Translations under genes and position numbers: made by a program
Shown: piece after piece, positions 35,460-43,648 of the stretch
Layout: the number at the start of each line of letters is the position of its first letter
Position numbering within the stretch: the first letter of the stretch is position 1
Notes under the pieces: model-generated
Databases searched by the model: none
What the model was told of the DNA's origin: nothing
What the model saw: only the letters and a program-made list of their open reading frames with translations
Origin: Undibacterium sp.
Lineage (GTDB): Bacteria; Pseudomonadota; Gammaproteobacteria; Burkholderiales; Burkholderiaceae_D
DNA length: 64,000 bases
NCBI GenBank assembly: GCA_030645915.1
Contig: JAUSNO010000023.1
Coordinates: 1 to 64,000 of the forward strand
Direction of reading: 5' to 3'

Positions 35460-35888
35460 ATGCAAGCTGAGGAAAATCAAACATTGGCCATGTTTACCAT
35501 AGGGCAACTGGCCCGTTCGGCTGGCGTTGGCGTGGAAACCATCCGCTATTACCAGCGTCGTGCCCTGCTGCCGGTGCCGCAGGTTGCCAGCGGTTTTCGC
35601 TTTTATCCCAAAGTGCTGGTCGAGCGGATACGCTTCATTAAACGCGCGCAGGAGTTGGGTTTTACTTTGGATGAAATCGCCACCTTGCTGCAACTGGAAG
35701 ACGCCGATGATCGCATCGCCATCCGCAAAGTGGCTGCCGACAGATTGCAGCAGGTCGAGGGGAAACTGGCGGATCTGCAGAAAATGCAAAGGATGTTGTC
35801 AGGCTTGATTCATGAATGCGAAAGTACGGGAAAAACCAAGGCTTGCCCGATTATTTACGCTTTAGCTGATGGTGGGAGTATAGGGTGA
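35460..35888 (+). CDS. MerR-family metal-responsive regulator
   Basis: A MerR-type activator of 142 aa from the ATG at 35460, or 132 aa from the ATG at 35490, where the family N-terminus MFTIGQLARSAGVGVETIRYYQR begins. After the helix-turn-helix comes a dimerisation helix and the metal-binding loop HECESTGKTKACPII with two cysteines nine residues apart. The first cysteine of Hg-type MerR is absent (ADDRIAIRKVA). Divergent to the P-type ATPase, it most likely controls it in response to copper or a related metal. Confidence 0.88.
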   Translation: MQAEENQTLAMFTIGQLARSAGVGVETIRYYQRRALLPVPQVASGFRFYPKVLVERIRFIKRAQELGFTLDEIATLLQLEDADDRIAIRKVAADRLQQVEGKLADLQKMQRMLSGLIHECESTGKTKACPIIYALADGGSIG

Positions 35889-35949
35889 AAATGACTGTTA
35901 TCGCACGCCTACATTGCGTCACATATTAATACTGGAAGGTAGTATCATC

Positions 35950-35987
35950 AAAAACGCCCTCGACATAACATGGAAGAGGGCGTTTTT
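35950..35987. terminator. Bidirectional terminator
   Basis: AAAAACGCCCTC and GAGGGCGTTTTT form a 12-bp stem with a 14-nt loop between the convergent MerR and reductase genes. Confidence 0.9.
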
Positions 35988-36010
35988 ATTTAGCTCAGTA
36001 GCGGATTAGC

Positions 36011-37135
36011 TTAAGCCGTCGCGGCCGATTCCTGCAAAGTCGGGTAATCGGTATATCCCTTTTCCTCGCCACCATAAAAAGTGGTACGGTCAGGTGTATT
36101 CAATGTTGCATCTTGCGCAAAACGTGCCACCAGATCCGGGTTGGCGATGAACAAGCGACCAAAGGCGACTGCATCGGACACGCCGCTGGCGATCAGCGCA
36201 TCGGCTTCTTCGGCCGTGTAGCCACCGCAGCAGATGATCGCGCCTTTGAATGCCGCGCGTAATTGACCGCGGAACGCATCGCTTAATAAAGGGCCGCCAG
36301 CCCAGTCTGGCTCGGCGATGTGCAGGTAGGCGATGCCGCGTTGATTAAAGGCGTCGGCCAGATACAGCGCCATCGCTTCATCTTCGGTGTCGGCAATGCC
36401 GTGTGCCACAAAATGCGGCGAGATGCGCACACCGACGCGATCAGCGCCCATTTCTGCGATCGCTGCATCGACTGCTTCCAGCGTCAGGCGTGCACGATTT
36501 TCCAGCGAGCCACCATAAGCATCGGTGCGGATGTTGCTGTTGGTCGACATGAATTGCTGTAGCAGATAACCGTTGGCGGCATGTACTTCGACCAGATCAA
36601 AGCCGGCACGTTTGGCGCGCATGGCGGCCTGACGATATTGGGCGACGATGCCAGGGATTTCTTCCAGCGCCAGGGCGCGCGGCAGTTCGGTCGGCACATT
36701 AGCGGGCGTACCGTCTTTTTGCACCACAAAACATTGGGCATTTGCCGCAATGATGGCCGATGGCGCTACCGGCGCCGCGCCATTTTCTTGCAGTAACGAG
36801 TGGGAGATACGGCCAACATGCCACAACTGCAGCGAGATGCGTCCACCTTTGGCGTGTACGGCATCGGTCACTTGTTTCCAGCCGGCTTCCTGCGCATCGG
36901 TGTAAATGCCGGGCGTCCAGGCATACCCTTGACCCTGACGCGAAATCTGAGTCGCCTCGGTCACGATCAGACCAGCGGTGGCGCGTTGTGCATAATGTTC
37001 CACATTGAGCGCACGCGGCACATCGCCAGGCTGGCCAGCGCGTGAACGTGTCAACGGTGCCATCACAACGCGATTGGATAGAGTCAGTTTGTCCTGTTTG
37101 CCCAGGGTGAGGGGCGAGAGTAAATGTTGATGCAT
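36011..37135 (-). CDS. nemA: Alkene reductase of the old yellow enzyme family (NemA-like)
   Basis: A 374-aa FMN-dependent ene-reductase. Seen: NRVVMAPLTRSRA at the start, LWHVGRISH, the catalytic pair in VEVHAANGYLLQQFMSTNSNIRTDAYGGSLENRARL and the FMN phosphate site GVSDAVAFGRLFIANPDL. Such enzymes reduce activated alkenes, N-ethylmaleimide and nitro compounds. Its promoter region carries a NemR-like box, and the TetR gene is directly upstream on the same strand. Confidence 0.92.
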   Translation of the reverse strand: MHQHLLSPLTLGKQDKLTLSNRVVMAPLTRSRAGQPGDVPRALNVEHYAQRATAGLIVTEATQISRQGQGYAWTPGIYTDAQEAGWKQVTDAVHAKGGRISLQLWHVGRISHSLLQENGAAPVAPSAIIAANAQCFVVQKDGTPANVPTELPRALALEEIPGIVAQYRQAAMRAKRAGFDLVEVHAANGYLLQQFMSTNSNIRTDAYGGSLENRARLTLEAVDAAIAEMGADRVGVRISPHFVAHGIADTEDEAMALYLADAFNQRGIAYLHIAEPDWAGGPLLSDAFRGQLRAAFKGAIICCGGYTAEEADALIASGVSDAVAFGRLFIANPDLVARFAQDATLNTPDRTTFYGGEEKGYTDYPTLQESAATA

Positions 37136-37166
37136 AATATTCCTCAGTTAAATTGGACAGGTCGAT

Positions 37167-37181
37167 TAGACCGGTCGTCTA
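37167..37181. promoter_or_regulatory. NemR-like operator, copy 1
   Basis: TAGACCGGTCGTCTA, with TAGAC/GTCTA half-sites, lies 32 nt upstream of the reductase ATG. An identical 21-bp context occurs at 37880-37900. Confidence 0.8.
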
Positions 37182-37274
37182 GTGTTACTGCAAAAAAAAG
37201 GGCATTTTGTGCCCAATGTGATTCATGTTCTGACTTGCCTATGCTGCAACAAGCCAGCCTGCTGCCTACATCCT

Positions 37275-37868
37275 CTACATCCTTAACATCTGCTTCGTTT
37301 GTTCATAAGCCAAATCCATTGCCGTCATATTGCGGCTGACTTTGGTGAGCAGCGATGCACCCACCCACATGCCATACAAGGACTCTGCCAATTGCACGGC
37401 ATTGATATCGGCCGGAAATTGCGCCTTTGATTGCGCAATACGAATTGTCTCGGCGATTTGCGCGGCAATGCCATGCATACCTTTGGCCAACGCCAGTCGC
37501 ATTGGCTCCGACAAATCGGCTACTTCTGCTGCGAGTTTTACCGCGAGACAAATATTGGGACATTCACAACCTGCAGCGACATCACGCCAATGAGAAAAAT
37601 AAGTCAGCAGCCGTGCGGTGACAGGCACACTTTCGTCATTGAGAAGTGTCGCAGCACGCGCGAGGTAAGCATCAAAATAACGCTCCAGCAATGCCACGCC
37701 AAAGCCTTCTTTGGATTGAAAATAATGATAAAAAGAACCCTTGGGCACTTCTGCCTTGGCCAATATCTCGCTTAAGCCCAGCGCGCTGAAGCCACGTCCT
37801 GACACCAGCACCTGCCCAATGCTGAGTATGCGTTCGCGTGCATCCTGATAATGTTCTGTTCTATCCAT
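37275..37868 (-). CDS. nemR: TetR/AcrR-family repressor (NemR-like)
   Basis: A 197-aa regulator. The N-terminal helix-turn-helix is seen in ILSIGQVLVSGRGFSALGLSEILAKAEVPKGSFYHYFQSKEGF. The ligand domain holds a cysteine pair in AGCECPNICLAV; NemR of E. coli uses cysteines to sense electrophiles and reactive chlorine. It is flanked by two identical boxes, one before itself and one before the reductase gene, consistent with autorepression and control of both. Confidence 0.88.
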   Translation of the reverse strand: MDRTEHYQDARERILSIGQVLVSGRGFSALGLSEILAKAEVPKGSFYHYFQSKEGFGVALLERYFDAYLARAATLLNDESVPVTARLLTYFSHWRDVAAGCECPNICLAVKLAAEVADLSEPMRLALAKGMHGIAAQIAETIRIAQSKAQFPADINAVQLAESLYGMWVGASLLTKVSRNMTAMDLAYEQTKQMLRM

Positions 37869-37881
37869 GCACGAATAGTAT

Positions 37882-37896
37882 TAGACCGGTCGTCTA
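37882..37896. promoter_or_regulatory. NemR-like operator, copy 2
   Basis: TAGACCGGTCGTCTA, 14 nt upstream of the tetR-family ATG. Identical to copy 1, including flanking ATT and GTGT. Confidence 0.8.
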
Positions 37897-38153
37897 GTGT
37901 CAAGTGGTTTGATTTCAATCCTTTCGCCAAGCCTAAGCGCAATGTCAGTCGCGCCCGGAATCATTTTGTGATTCCATCAATGCAAAAAATCAATTTAATT
38001 TTCTATCCACTGCAGGATGAAATCCTGTCGCGATTGCCGTGTGCAGCTTTTTTATATATGGCGAGGGTTGCAAGGCGATGGCGTTTTTTTCTTTACCATG
38101 GTTTAAAAAATCTCATTCACGCATGAGACCCTGCGCAAAAAAACTGCATCACA

Positions 38154-38211
38154 AGAGGAATTGATGTGAATTGAAAATATATATTTCAATTCAAAAAACC
38201 TCTTTTTTTTT
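38154..38211 (+). terminator. Terminator-like hairpin upstream of prkA
   Basis: A perfect 10-bp stem TGAATTGAAA/TTTCAATTCA with a 7-nt loop sits inside an outer AGAGG/CCTCT pairing, followed by nine T. No plus-strand gene ends before it. Confidence 0.7.
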
Positions 38212-38264
38212 GCTACGGAAAATATAAAAGAAAGAAATTTAATCAGAAAAATATTTTAAGAAAT

Positions 38265-38300
38265 TTGATCTACATTTTTAAAAAATTTCACCTACACTAA
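38265..38300 (+). promoter_or_regulatory. Possible sigma-S type promoter of prkA
   Basis: CCTACACTAA at 38291-38300 resembles the extended sigma-S -10 element. The only nearby -35-like sequence, TTGATC at 38265-38270, is too far (22 nt) for a normal sigma-70 promoter. E. coli yeaGH is RpoS-dependent, which makes this plausible. Confidence 0.35.
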
Positions 38301-38389
38301 AGATGTAGTGCGCGCGGAAACAATAGCTTTCCAGCATGTATAAATTCTATTGGCATGGTGTTTGTGGTATTGCATCAAAGGAGACCAGG

Positions 38390-40312
38390 ATGAAAATCTT
38401 CGACAACTACGCGGCACGATATGAACGCACTCGCGAAGAGGAATACTCGCTTACCGAGTTCCTGAACTTGTGCAAAAATGATCCGCTGGCTTACGCGACG
38501 GCATCAGAGCGCATGCTGGCAGCGATAGGTGAGCCTGAGCAAATCGATACACGTCATGACCCCAGGCGATCGCGTATTTTCTCGAATAAAATCATTAAGG
38601 TATATCCGGCATTCCGTGAATTCTATGGCATGGAAGAAGTGATAGAGCAAGTGGTTTCCTACTTCCGGCATGCGGCGCAAGGCTTGGAAGAACGCAAGCA
38701 GATCCTTTACCTGCTAGGGCCAGTTGGTGGCGGAAAATCTTCGATAGCCGAAAAGCTCAAGCACCTGATGGAAAAAATCCCTTTTTATTGTATCAAGGGA
38801 TCACCGGTGAACGAGTCACCTTTAGGATTGTTTAACGAAGAGGAAGACGGCGTCATACTCGAAGAAGATTTCGGCATACCGAGACGTTATTTGCGCAGCA
38901 TTCCCAGCCCTTGGGCGGTCAAACGGCTCAATGAATTTAACGGTGACATCAATCAGTTCCGCGTGGTGAGACGTTATCCTTCCATATTGAAACAGATCGC
39001 AGTTTCAAAGACAGAGCCTGGCGATGAAAACAACCAGGATATCTCTTCGCTGGTTGGCAAGGTGGATATTCGCAAGCTTGAAGACTACGCTCAGGATGAT
39101 CCGGATGCCTACAGTTATTCTGGCGGTTTGTGCCTGGCCAATCAGGGTTTGCTGGAGTTCGTTGAAATGTTCAAGGCGCCGATTAAAGTGCTGCACCCTT
39201 TACTGACGGCGACACAAGAGGGTAACTTCAAGGGAACCGAAGGTTTTGGTGCGATTCCTTTTGAAGGGGTCATTCTTGCTCACTCGAATGAATCCGAATG
39301 GAAAACCTTTAAAAACAACAAGAACAATGAAGCCTTTCTTGATCGTATTTATATCGTTAAAGTGCCGTATTGCCTGCGGGTTTCTGACGAGGTCAAGATA
39401 TACGAAAAACTGGTGCGTACATCGTCATTGCTTGATGCGCCATGCGCTCCCGGGACACTAAAAATGATGGCGCAGTTTGCGGTACTTTCTCGATTGAAAG
39501 AGCCGGAAAATTCCAGTATTTACAGCAAGATGCTGGTCTACGACGGCGAGAATCTCAAGGACACCGATCCCAAGGCAAAATCGCGTCAGGAGTACGCCGA
39601 CTATGCAGGCATGGATGAGGGGATGAACGGTCTATCGACACGTTTCGCTTTCAAGATATTGTCCAAGGTATTTAATTTTGACAATACGGAAGTCGCTGCC
39701 AACCCGGTACATCTATTGTACGTGCTTGAGCAGCAAATCGAGCGCGAACAATTTCCACCCGAGGTAGAGCAAAAATATTTTTCTTATATTAAAGAATATC
39801 TGGCGCAACGTTATGCCGAGTTTATTGGCAAGGAAATTCAAACTGCGTATCTGGAAAGTTATTCCGAATATGGACAAAATATTTTTGACCGGTATGTGTC
39901 GTTCGCTGATTTCTGGATTCAGGATCAGGAATTCCGCGATCCTGATACTGGCGAGAGCTTTGACCGCGACGCTTTGAATAATGAATTGGAGAAAATCGAA
40001 AAGCCCGCCGGCATTTCCAACCCTAAGGATTTCCGTAATGAAATCGTTAATTTTGTATTGCGTGCGCGGGCGCAGAATGCGGGTAAAAATCCAACCTGGA
40101 CCAGCTACGAAAAATTGCGCACGGTGATAGAGAAAAAAATGTTCTCGAACACCGAGGAGCTGTTGCCGGTCATATCATTCAACGCCAAGGCCAGTGCCGA
40201 TGATGCGAACAAACATCAGGAGTTTGTTGATCGCATGGTCGCCAAAGGTTACACGTCCAAACAAGTGAGGTTGTTGTGCGAATGGTATTTGCGTGTCAGA
40301 AAATCATCCTGA
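38390..40312 (+). CDS. prkA: PrkA/YeaG family serine protein kinase
   Basis: A 640-aa protein with an AAA+-like N-terminal domain and a C-terminal kinase-related domain. Walker A is LLGPVGGGKSSIAEKL (about residues 103-118). GYSE-like and DPDAYSYSGGLCLANQGLLEFVEMFKAP segments are typical. The ATG at 38390 with AAGGAG ahead is preferred to an upstream frame whose residues are not family-like. First gene of the prkA-yeaH-spoVR module, which in enterobacteria is induced in stationary phase and nitrogen starvation. Confidence 0.95.
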   Translation: MKIFDNYAARYERTREEEYSLTEFLNLCKNDPLAYATASERMLAAIGEPEQIDTRHDPRRSRIFSNKIIKVYPAFREFYGMEEVIEQVVSYFRHAAQGLEERKQILYLLGPVGGGKSSIAEKLKHLMEKIPFYCIKGSPVNESPLGLFNEEEDGVILEEDFGIPRRYLRSIPSPWAVKRLNEFNGDINQFRVVRRYPSILKQIAVSKTEPGDENNQDISSLVGKVDIRKLEDYAQDDPDAYSYSGGLCLANQGLLEFVEMFKAPIKVLHPLLTATQEGNFKGTEGFGAIPFEGVILAHSNESEWKTFKNNKNNEAFLDRIYIVKVPYCLRVSDEVKIYEKLVRTSSLLDAPCAPGTLKMMAQFAVLSRLKEPENSSIYSKMLVYDGENLKDTDPKAKSRQEYADYAGMDEGMNGLSTRFAFKILSKVFNFDNTEVAANPVHLLYVLEQQIEREQFPPEVEQKYFSYIKEYLAQRYAEFIGKEIQTAYLESYSEYGQNIFDRYVSFADFWIQDQEFRDPDTGESFDRDALNNELEKIEKPAGISNPKDFRNEIVNFVLRARAQNAGKNPTWTSYEKLRTVIEKKMFSNTEELLPVISFNAKASADDANKHQEFVDRMVAKGYTSKQVRLLCEWYLRVRKSS

Positions 40313-40360
40313 CGACTAAGGCTGGACAGCGTTGTTGCGCCCCTTTTTTGGGAGATCGTT

Positions 40361-41629
40361 TTGGTTCATTTAATTGACAGACGTGTTCAGGGGAAAAATA
40401 AATCGGCACCCAATCGTGAACGTTTTTTGCAGCGATATCGGGGGCAGATCAAGGAGGCAGTGGCACGCGCGGTCAAAGGGCGTTCCATCACCGATATTGT
40501 CAGTGGTGAAAAAATCACCATTCCGGTAAAGGATGTTAACGAACCGACATTCGGGCATGCCCATGGCGGAGTCTGGGAAACCGTTAATCCTGGCAACAAG
40601 GAATATCAGAAAGGGGACCAGATACAAAGGCCAAAAGGCGGCGCTGGCAAAGGCAAGGGGCAGGCGGGCAATAGCGACGAAATGAGTCAGGATGATTTTG
40701 TCTTCCAGCTTAGCCGCGAAGAATTTTTGAACTATTTTTTTGAAGATCTGGAGTTGCCCAATCTGGTCAAAACGCAACTGGCGTCCACCACAGATTTCAA
40801 AAATCAGCGTGCCGGTTATAAGACTTCCGGCACCACCTCGACATTGCATGTGTTGCGATCATTGCGCGGCGCTTTGGGGCGCCGTATTGCCGTGGGCGGA
40901 AAATCAGCTCGACGCTTGAAAGAAGCTGAGACAGAAATGACTGCACTTTTGCAAACGACCGATGACATGAGTGACCCGCGCGTCGTTGCCCTGAAACATG
41001 AAATACACCATTTACGCACGCGCATTCTGGCCATTCCTTTCATTGATCCGTTTGATTTAAGGTATAGCAATCGTATCAAGGTGCCAAAGCCCTCGACGCA
41101 AGCGGTGATGTTTTGTCTGCTAGACGTATCCGGTTCCATGGATGAGCAAAAGAAAGATATCGCGAAACGGTTTTTTATCCTGCTGTATCTTTTCCTGACC
41201 AAGGCCTACGAAAAAATTGACGTGGTTTTTATCCGTCATCACACGGCGGCGGCTGAAGTCGATGAAGACGATTTTTTTCATTCGCGGGAATCTGGTGGAA
41301 CCATCGTTTCTTCCGCCCTGAATTTACTCACGACCATCATCAAGGAGCGTTACCCAGGCAGTGATTGGAATGTCTATGTAGCGCAAGCCTCTGATGGCGA
41401 TAATTGGGATAACGATTCTACAATCTGCCGGCAATTGCTGATCAATAACATCATGCCTCTTGTGCAATATTATGCTTATGTAGAAATTACCGAAGGTGAG
41501 CCGCAAAACTTGTGGGAGCAATACACCCAGGTGCTGTCACATCACCCGCACTTTGCGATGCAAAAAATAAAAACGCCGGCAGATATTTATCCTGTTTTTA
41601 GAGAACTATTCAAGAAGCAAAGTAAGTGA
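40361..41629 (+). CDS. yeaH: DUF444/YeaH family protein
   Basis: A 422-aa protein whose C-terminal half has a von Willebrand A-like domain: VMFCLLDVSGSMDEQKKDIAKRFFILLYLF includes the MIDAS DxSxS motif, later SGGTIVSSALNL and QASDGDNWDND. The N-terminus is basic with a glycine-rich low-complexity linker. A TTG start at 40361 is supported by GGAG six nt upstream. It always travels with PrkA and SpoVR-like proteins; biochemical role unknown. Confidence 0.92.
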   Translation: MVHLIDRRVQGKNKSAPNRERFLQRYRGQIKEAVARAVKGRSITDIVSGEKITIPVKDVNEPTFGHAHGGVWETVNPGNKEYQKGDQIQRPKGGAGKGKGQAGNSDEMSQDDFVFQLSREEFLNYFFEDLELPNLVKTQLASTTDFKNQRAGYKTSGTTSTLHVLRSLRGALGRRIAVGGKSARRLKEAETEMTALLQTTDDMSDPRVVALKHEIHHLRTRILAIPFIDPFDLRYSNRIKVPKPSTQAVMFCLLDVSGSMDEQKKDIAKRFFILLYLFLTKAYEKIDVVFIRHHTAAAEVDEDDFFHSRESGGTIVSSALNLLTTIIKERYPGSDWNVYVAQASDGDNWDNDSTICRQLLINNIMPLVQYYAYVEITEGEPQNLWEQYTQVLSHHPHFAMQKIKTPADIYPVFRELFKKQSK

Positions 41630-41637
41630 GGGGCGTC

Positions 41638-43182
41638 ATGAGCAGCGCGCAAAAAATGGAGCGAGTCCTTAATCCGAGACGATTGCCAGAGCAATCTGAT
41701 TGGACTTTTGAACTGATCGAACAGGCGCACGAAGAAATTCGACGTGTTGCCAAGAATTTTGGTTTGGACACCTATCCGAATCAGCTGGAGATCATTTCCG
41801 CCGAACAGATGATGGATGCCTATGCTTCGGTCGGTATGCCGGTGTCGTACCATCACTGGTCATTTGGCAAGCATTTCATGTCTACCGAAAAAAGCTACCG
41901 GCGCGGGCAAATGGGCCTGGCCTACGAGATCGTCATCAATTCGGACCCCTGCATTGCCTATTTGATGGAAGAAAATAGTCTGACCATGCAGGCGCTGGTG
42001 ATTGCGCATGCAGCCTATGGGCATAATTCTTTTTTCAAAGGCAATTATTTGTTTCGTACCTGGACTGATGCCGATGCGATCATTGACTATATGGTGTTTG
42101 CTAAAAAATATGTCAGCGATTGCGAGCAGCGCCATGGCATAGAAGCCGTAGAGTTGTTGCTTGACTCTTGCCATGCATTACAAAATTATGGTGTGGACAG
42201 GTATAAGCGCCCTGCCAAATTGTCGTTGTCAGAAGAGCGAGAAAAGCAGGAAGAGCGAGAGCGTTACATGCAATCGCAAATCAATGATTTGTGGCGCACT
42301 TTGCCTCGGCGCGATGAAGCGGTCGCCACCAAAGAGGAACAGCGTTTTCCAGCAGAGCCGCAAGAAAATATTTTGTATTTCATCGAAAAATACTCACCCT
42401 TGCTAGAACCTTGGCAACGCGAACTGGTGCGCATTACGCGCAAGATCGCACAATATTTTTACCCGCAACGCCAGACCCAGGTGATGAATGAAGGGTGGGC
42501 AACCTTCTGGCATTACACTATTCTGAATCAGCTGTATGAAGAAGGTATTGTGGGCGACGGCTTCATGATGGAGTTCTTGCAAAGCCACACCAATGTGGTG
42601 TTTCAGCCAGCTGCCGATAGCCGCTACTATAACGGCATTAATCCTTATGCCCTCGGGTTTGCGATGATGCGTGATATACGCCGCATTTGTGAAGAGCCGA
42701 CGGAAGAGGACCGCGCCTGGTTCCCGGATATTGCAGGTACTGACTGGCTCAAGACACTCAATTTTGCCATGCGTAATTTTAAGGATGAGAGTTTTATCGC
42801 GCAGTTTCTGTCGCCGAAGCTGATTCGGGATTTTCATTTTTTTTCTGTGCTTGATGACGACAGTCAGGAGAACCTGAATATTTCGGCGATACATGACGAG
42901 AGCGGCTATCAAGCCATCAGGCAGCAGCTGGCAGGCCAATATAATCTGGGTAATCGAGAGCCCAATATCCAGATCTGGTCCGTGGATATGCATGGCGACA
43001 GAGCGCTGACACTAAGGCATACGGAGTACCTGCGCCGTCCACTTAATGCCCAGACAACTGAAATGCTCAAACACGTGGCGCGCTTATGGGGTTTTGATGT
43101 GTATCTGGAAACCGTAGACCAAACCAACGCCGTCATCGGTGTTCAGGAATGTAAATGGGAGAAGCGAAGCCGGGGCAGATAG
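41638..43182 (+). CDS. SpoVR family protein (YcgB-like)
   Basis: A 514-aa SpoVR-family protein. Hallmarks: SYHHWSFGKHF, IAHAAYGHNSFFKGN, YPQRQTQVMNEGWATFWHYTILN with HxxxE-like positions, and NPYALGFAMMRDIRRI. Named after a Bacillus spore-cortex gene, but widespread in non-sporulating bacteria beside prkA and yeaH. The ATG at 41638 follows GAGGGG. It closes the three-gene operon with short intergenic gaps. Confidence 0.94.
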   Translation: MSSAQKMERVLNPRRLPEQSDWTFELIEQAHEEIRRVAKNFGLDTYPNQLEIISAEQMMDAYASVGMPVSYHHWSFGKHFMSTEKSYRRGQMGLAYEIVINSDPCIAYLMEENSLTMQALVIAHAAYGHNSFFKGNYLFRTWTDADAIIDYMVFAKKYVSDCEQRHGIEAVELLLDSCHALQNYGVDRYKRPAKLSLSEEREKQEERERYMQSQINDLWRTLPRRDEAVATKEEQRFPAEPQENILYFIEKYSPLLEPWQRELVRITRKIAQYFYPQRQTQVMNEGWATFWHYTILNQLYEEGIVGDGFMMEFLQSHTNVVFQPAADSRYYNGINPYALGFAMMRDIRRICEEPTEEDRAWFPDIAGTDWLKTLNFAMRNFKDESFIAQFLSPKLIRDFHFFSVLDDDSQENLNISAIHDESGYQAIRQQLAGQYNLGNREPNIQIWSVDMHGDRALTLRHTEYLRRPLNAQTTEMLKHVARLWGFDVYLETVDQTNAVIGVQECKWEKRSRGR

Positions 43183-43200
43183 CGGTTTGATTGCGTTGTG

Positions 43201-43233
43201 CTGGGGTTGTACTGGGGTTGATCAGGGGTTGTG
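43201..43233. repeat. 11-bp tandem repeat, three units
   Basis: CTGGGGTTGTA, CTGGGGTTGAT and CAGGGGTTGTG follow one another directly after the spoVR gene. Confidence 0.75.
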
Positions 43234-43333
43234 TCTGTATATGGGCAGTGGTGATCACATTTGTTGCTCTGAAGTAGCTGTGCTAAACGCAATCGGATAG
43301 AATAAGCCATCATCCATCTGACGGAGAACCATA

Positions 43334-43648
43334 ATGTATCTGGATCATGCAAAAATTTCGGCAACCCACAGTGAAACAGAGCCCGACAGGATAGAGCGCT
43401 TGCACCGCGTTTACGGCTACGCGATGGGTTTGGCAGATGTTGATGGCAACAGTGAATGCATCGTCAAGTTGGCGAAACTGCATGATCACAAAGGTACATT
43501 GATGGCTCTCTGGCATGCTGCGCCGACTGAAAAGGAAAAAATTTATTTTCTGCAGGCGTGGAAAAGCAAGATCGGCGATGAATCAACCCAGGTGGAACAT
43601 GCATTGATGCTTCAGGATGTAGCGCCCGCCGAGTCTGCCTCGTCCTGA
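43334..43648 (+). CDS. Hypothetical small protein
   Basis: A 104-aa soluble protein not recognised. It starts at ATG shortly after GGAGAACC. Features: LHRVYGYAMGLADVDGNSECIVKLAKLHDHKGTLMALWH and acidic stretches. The 3' end overlaps the convergent metal-ATPase pseudogene by 37 nt. It could be a stress-related accessory of the prkA module, but only by position. Confidence 0.6.
   Translation: MYLDHAKISATHSETEPDRIERLHRVYGYAMGLADVDGNSECIVKLAKLHDHKGTLMALWHAAPTEKEKIYFLQAWKSKIGDESTQVEHALMLQDVAPAESASS

Larger units (their letters stand above)
37869..38389. other. Upstream region of prkA, AT-rich, no gene
   Basis: Besides the operator at 37882-37896 and the terminator at 38154-38211, it has an AT-rich block 38210-38290 and a CTACA/TGTAG hairpin. 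No protein-coding frame is supported. A small RNA ending at the terminator is possible. Confidence 0.4.

Noticed and set aside
43201-43233. CRISPR-like repeats
   Set aside because: The repeats are direct tandem units without spacers; no CRISPR array was found anywhere in the window.
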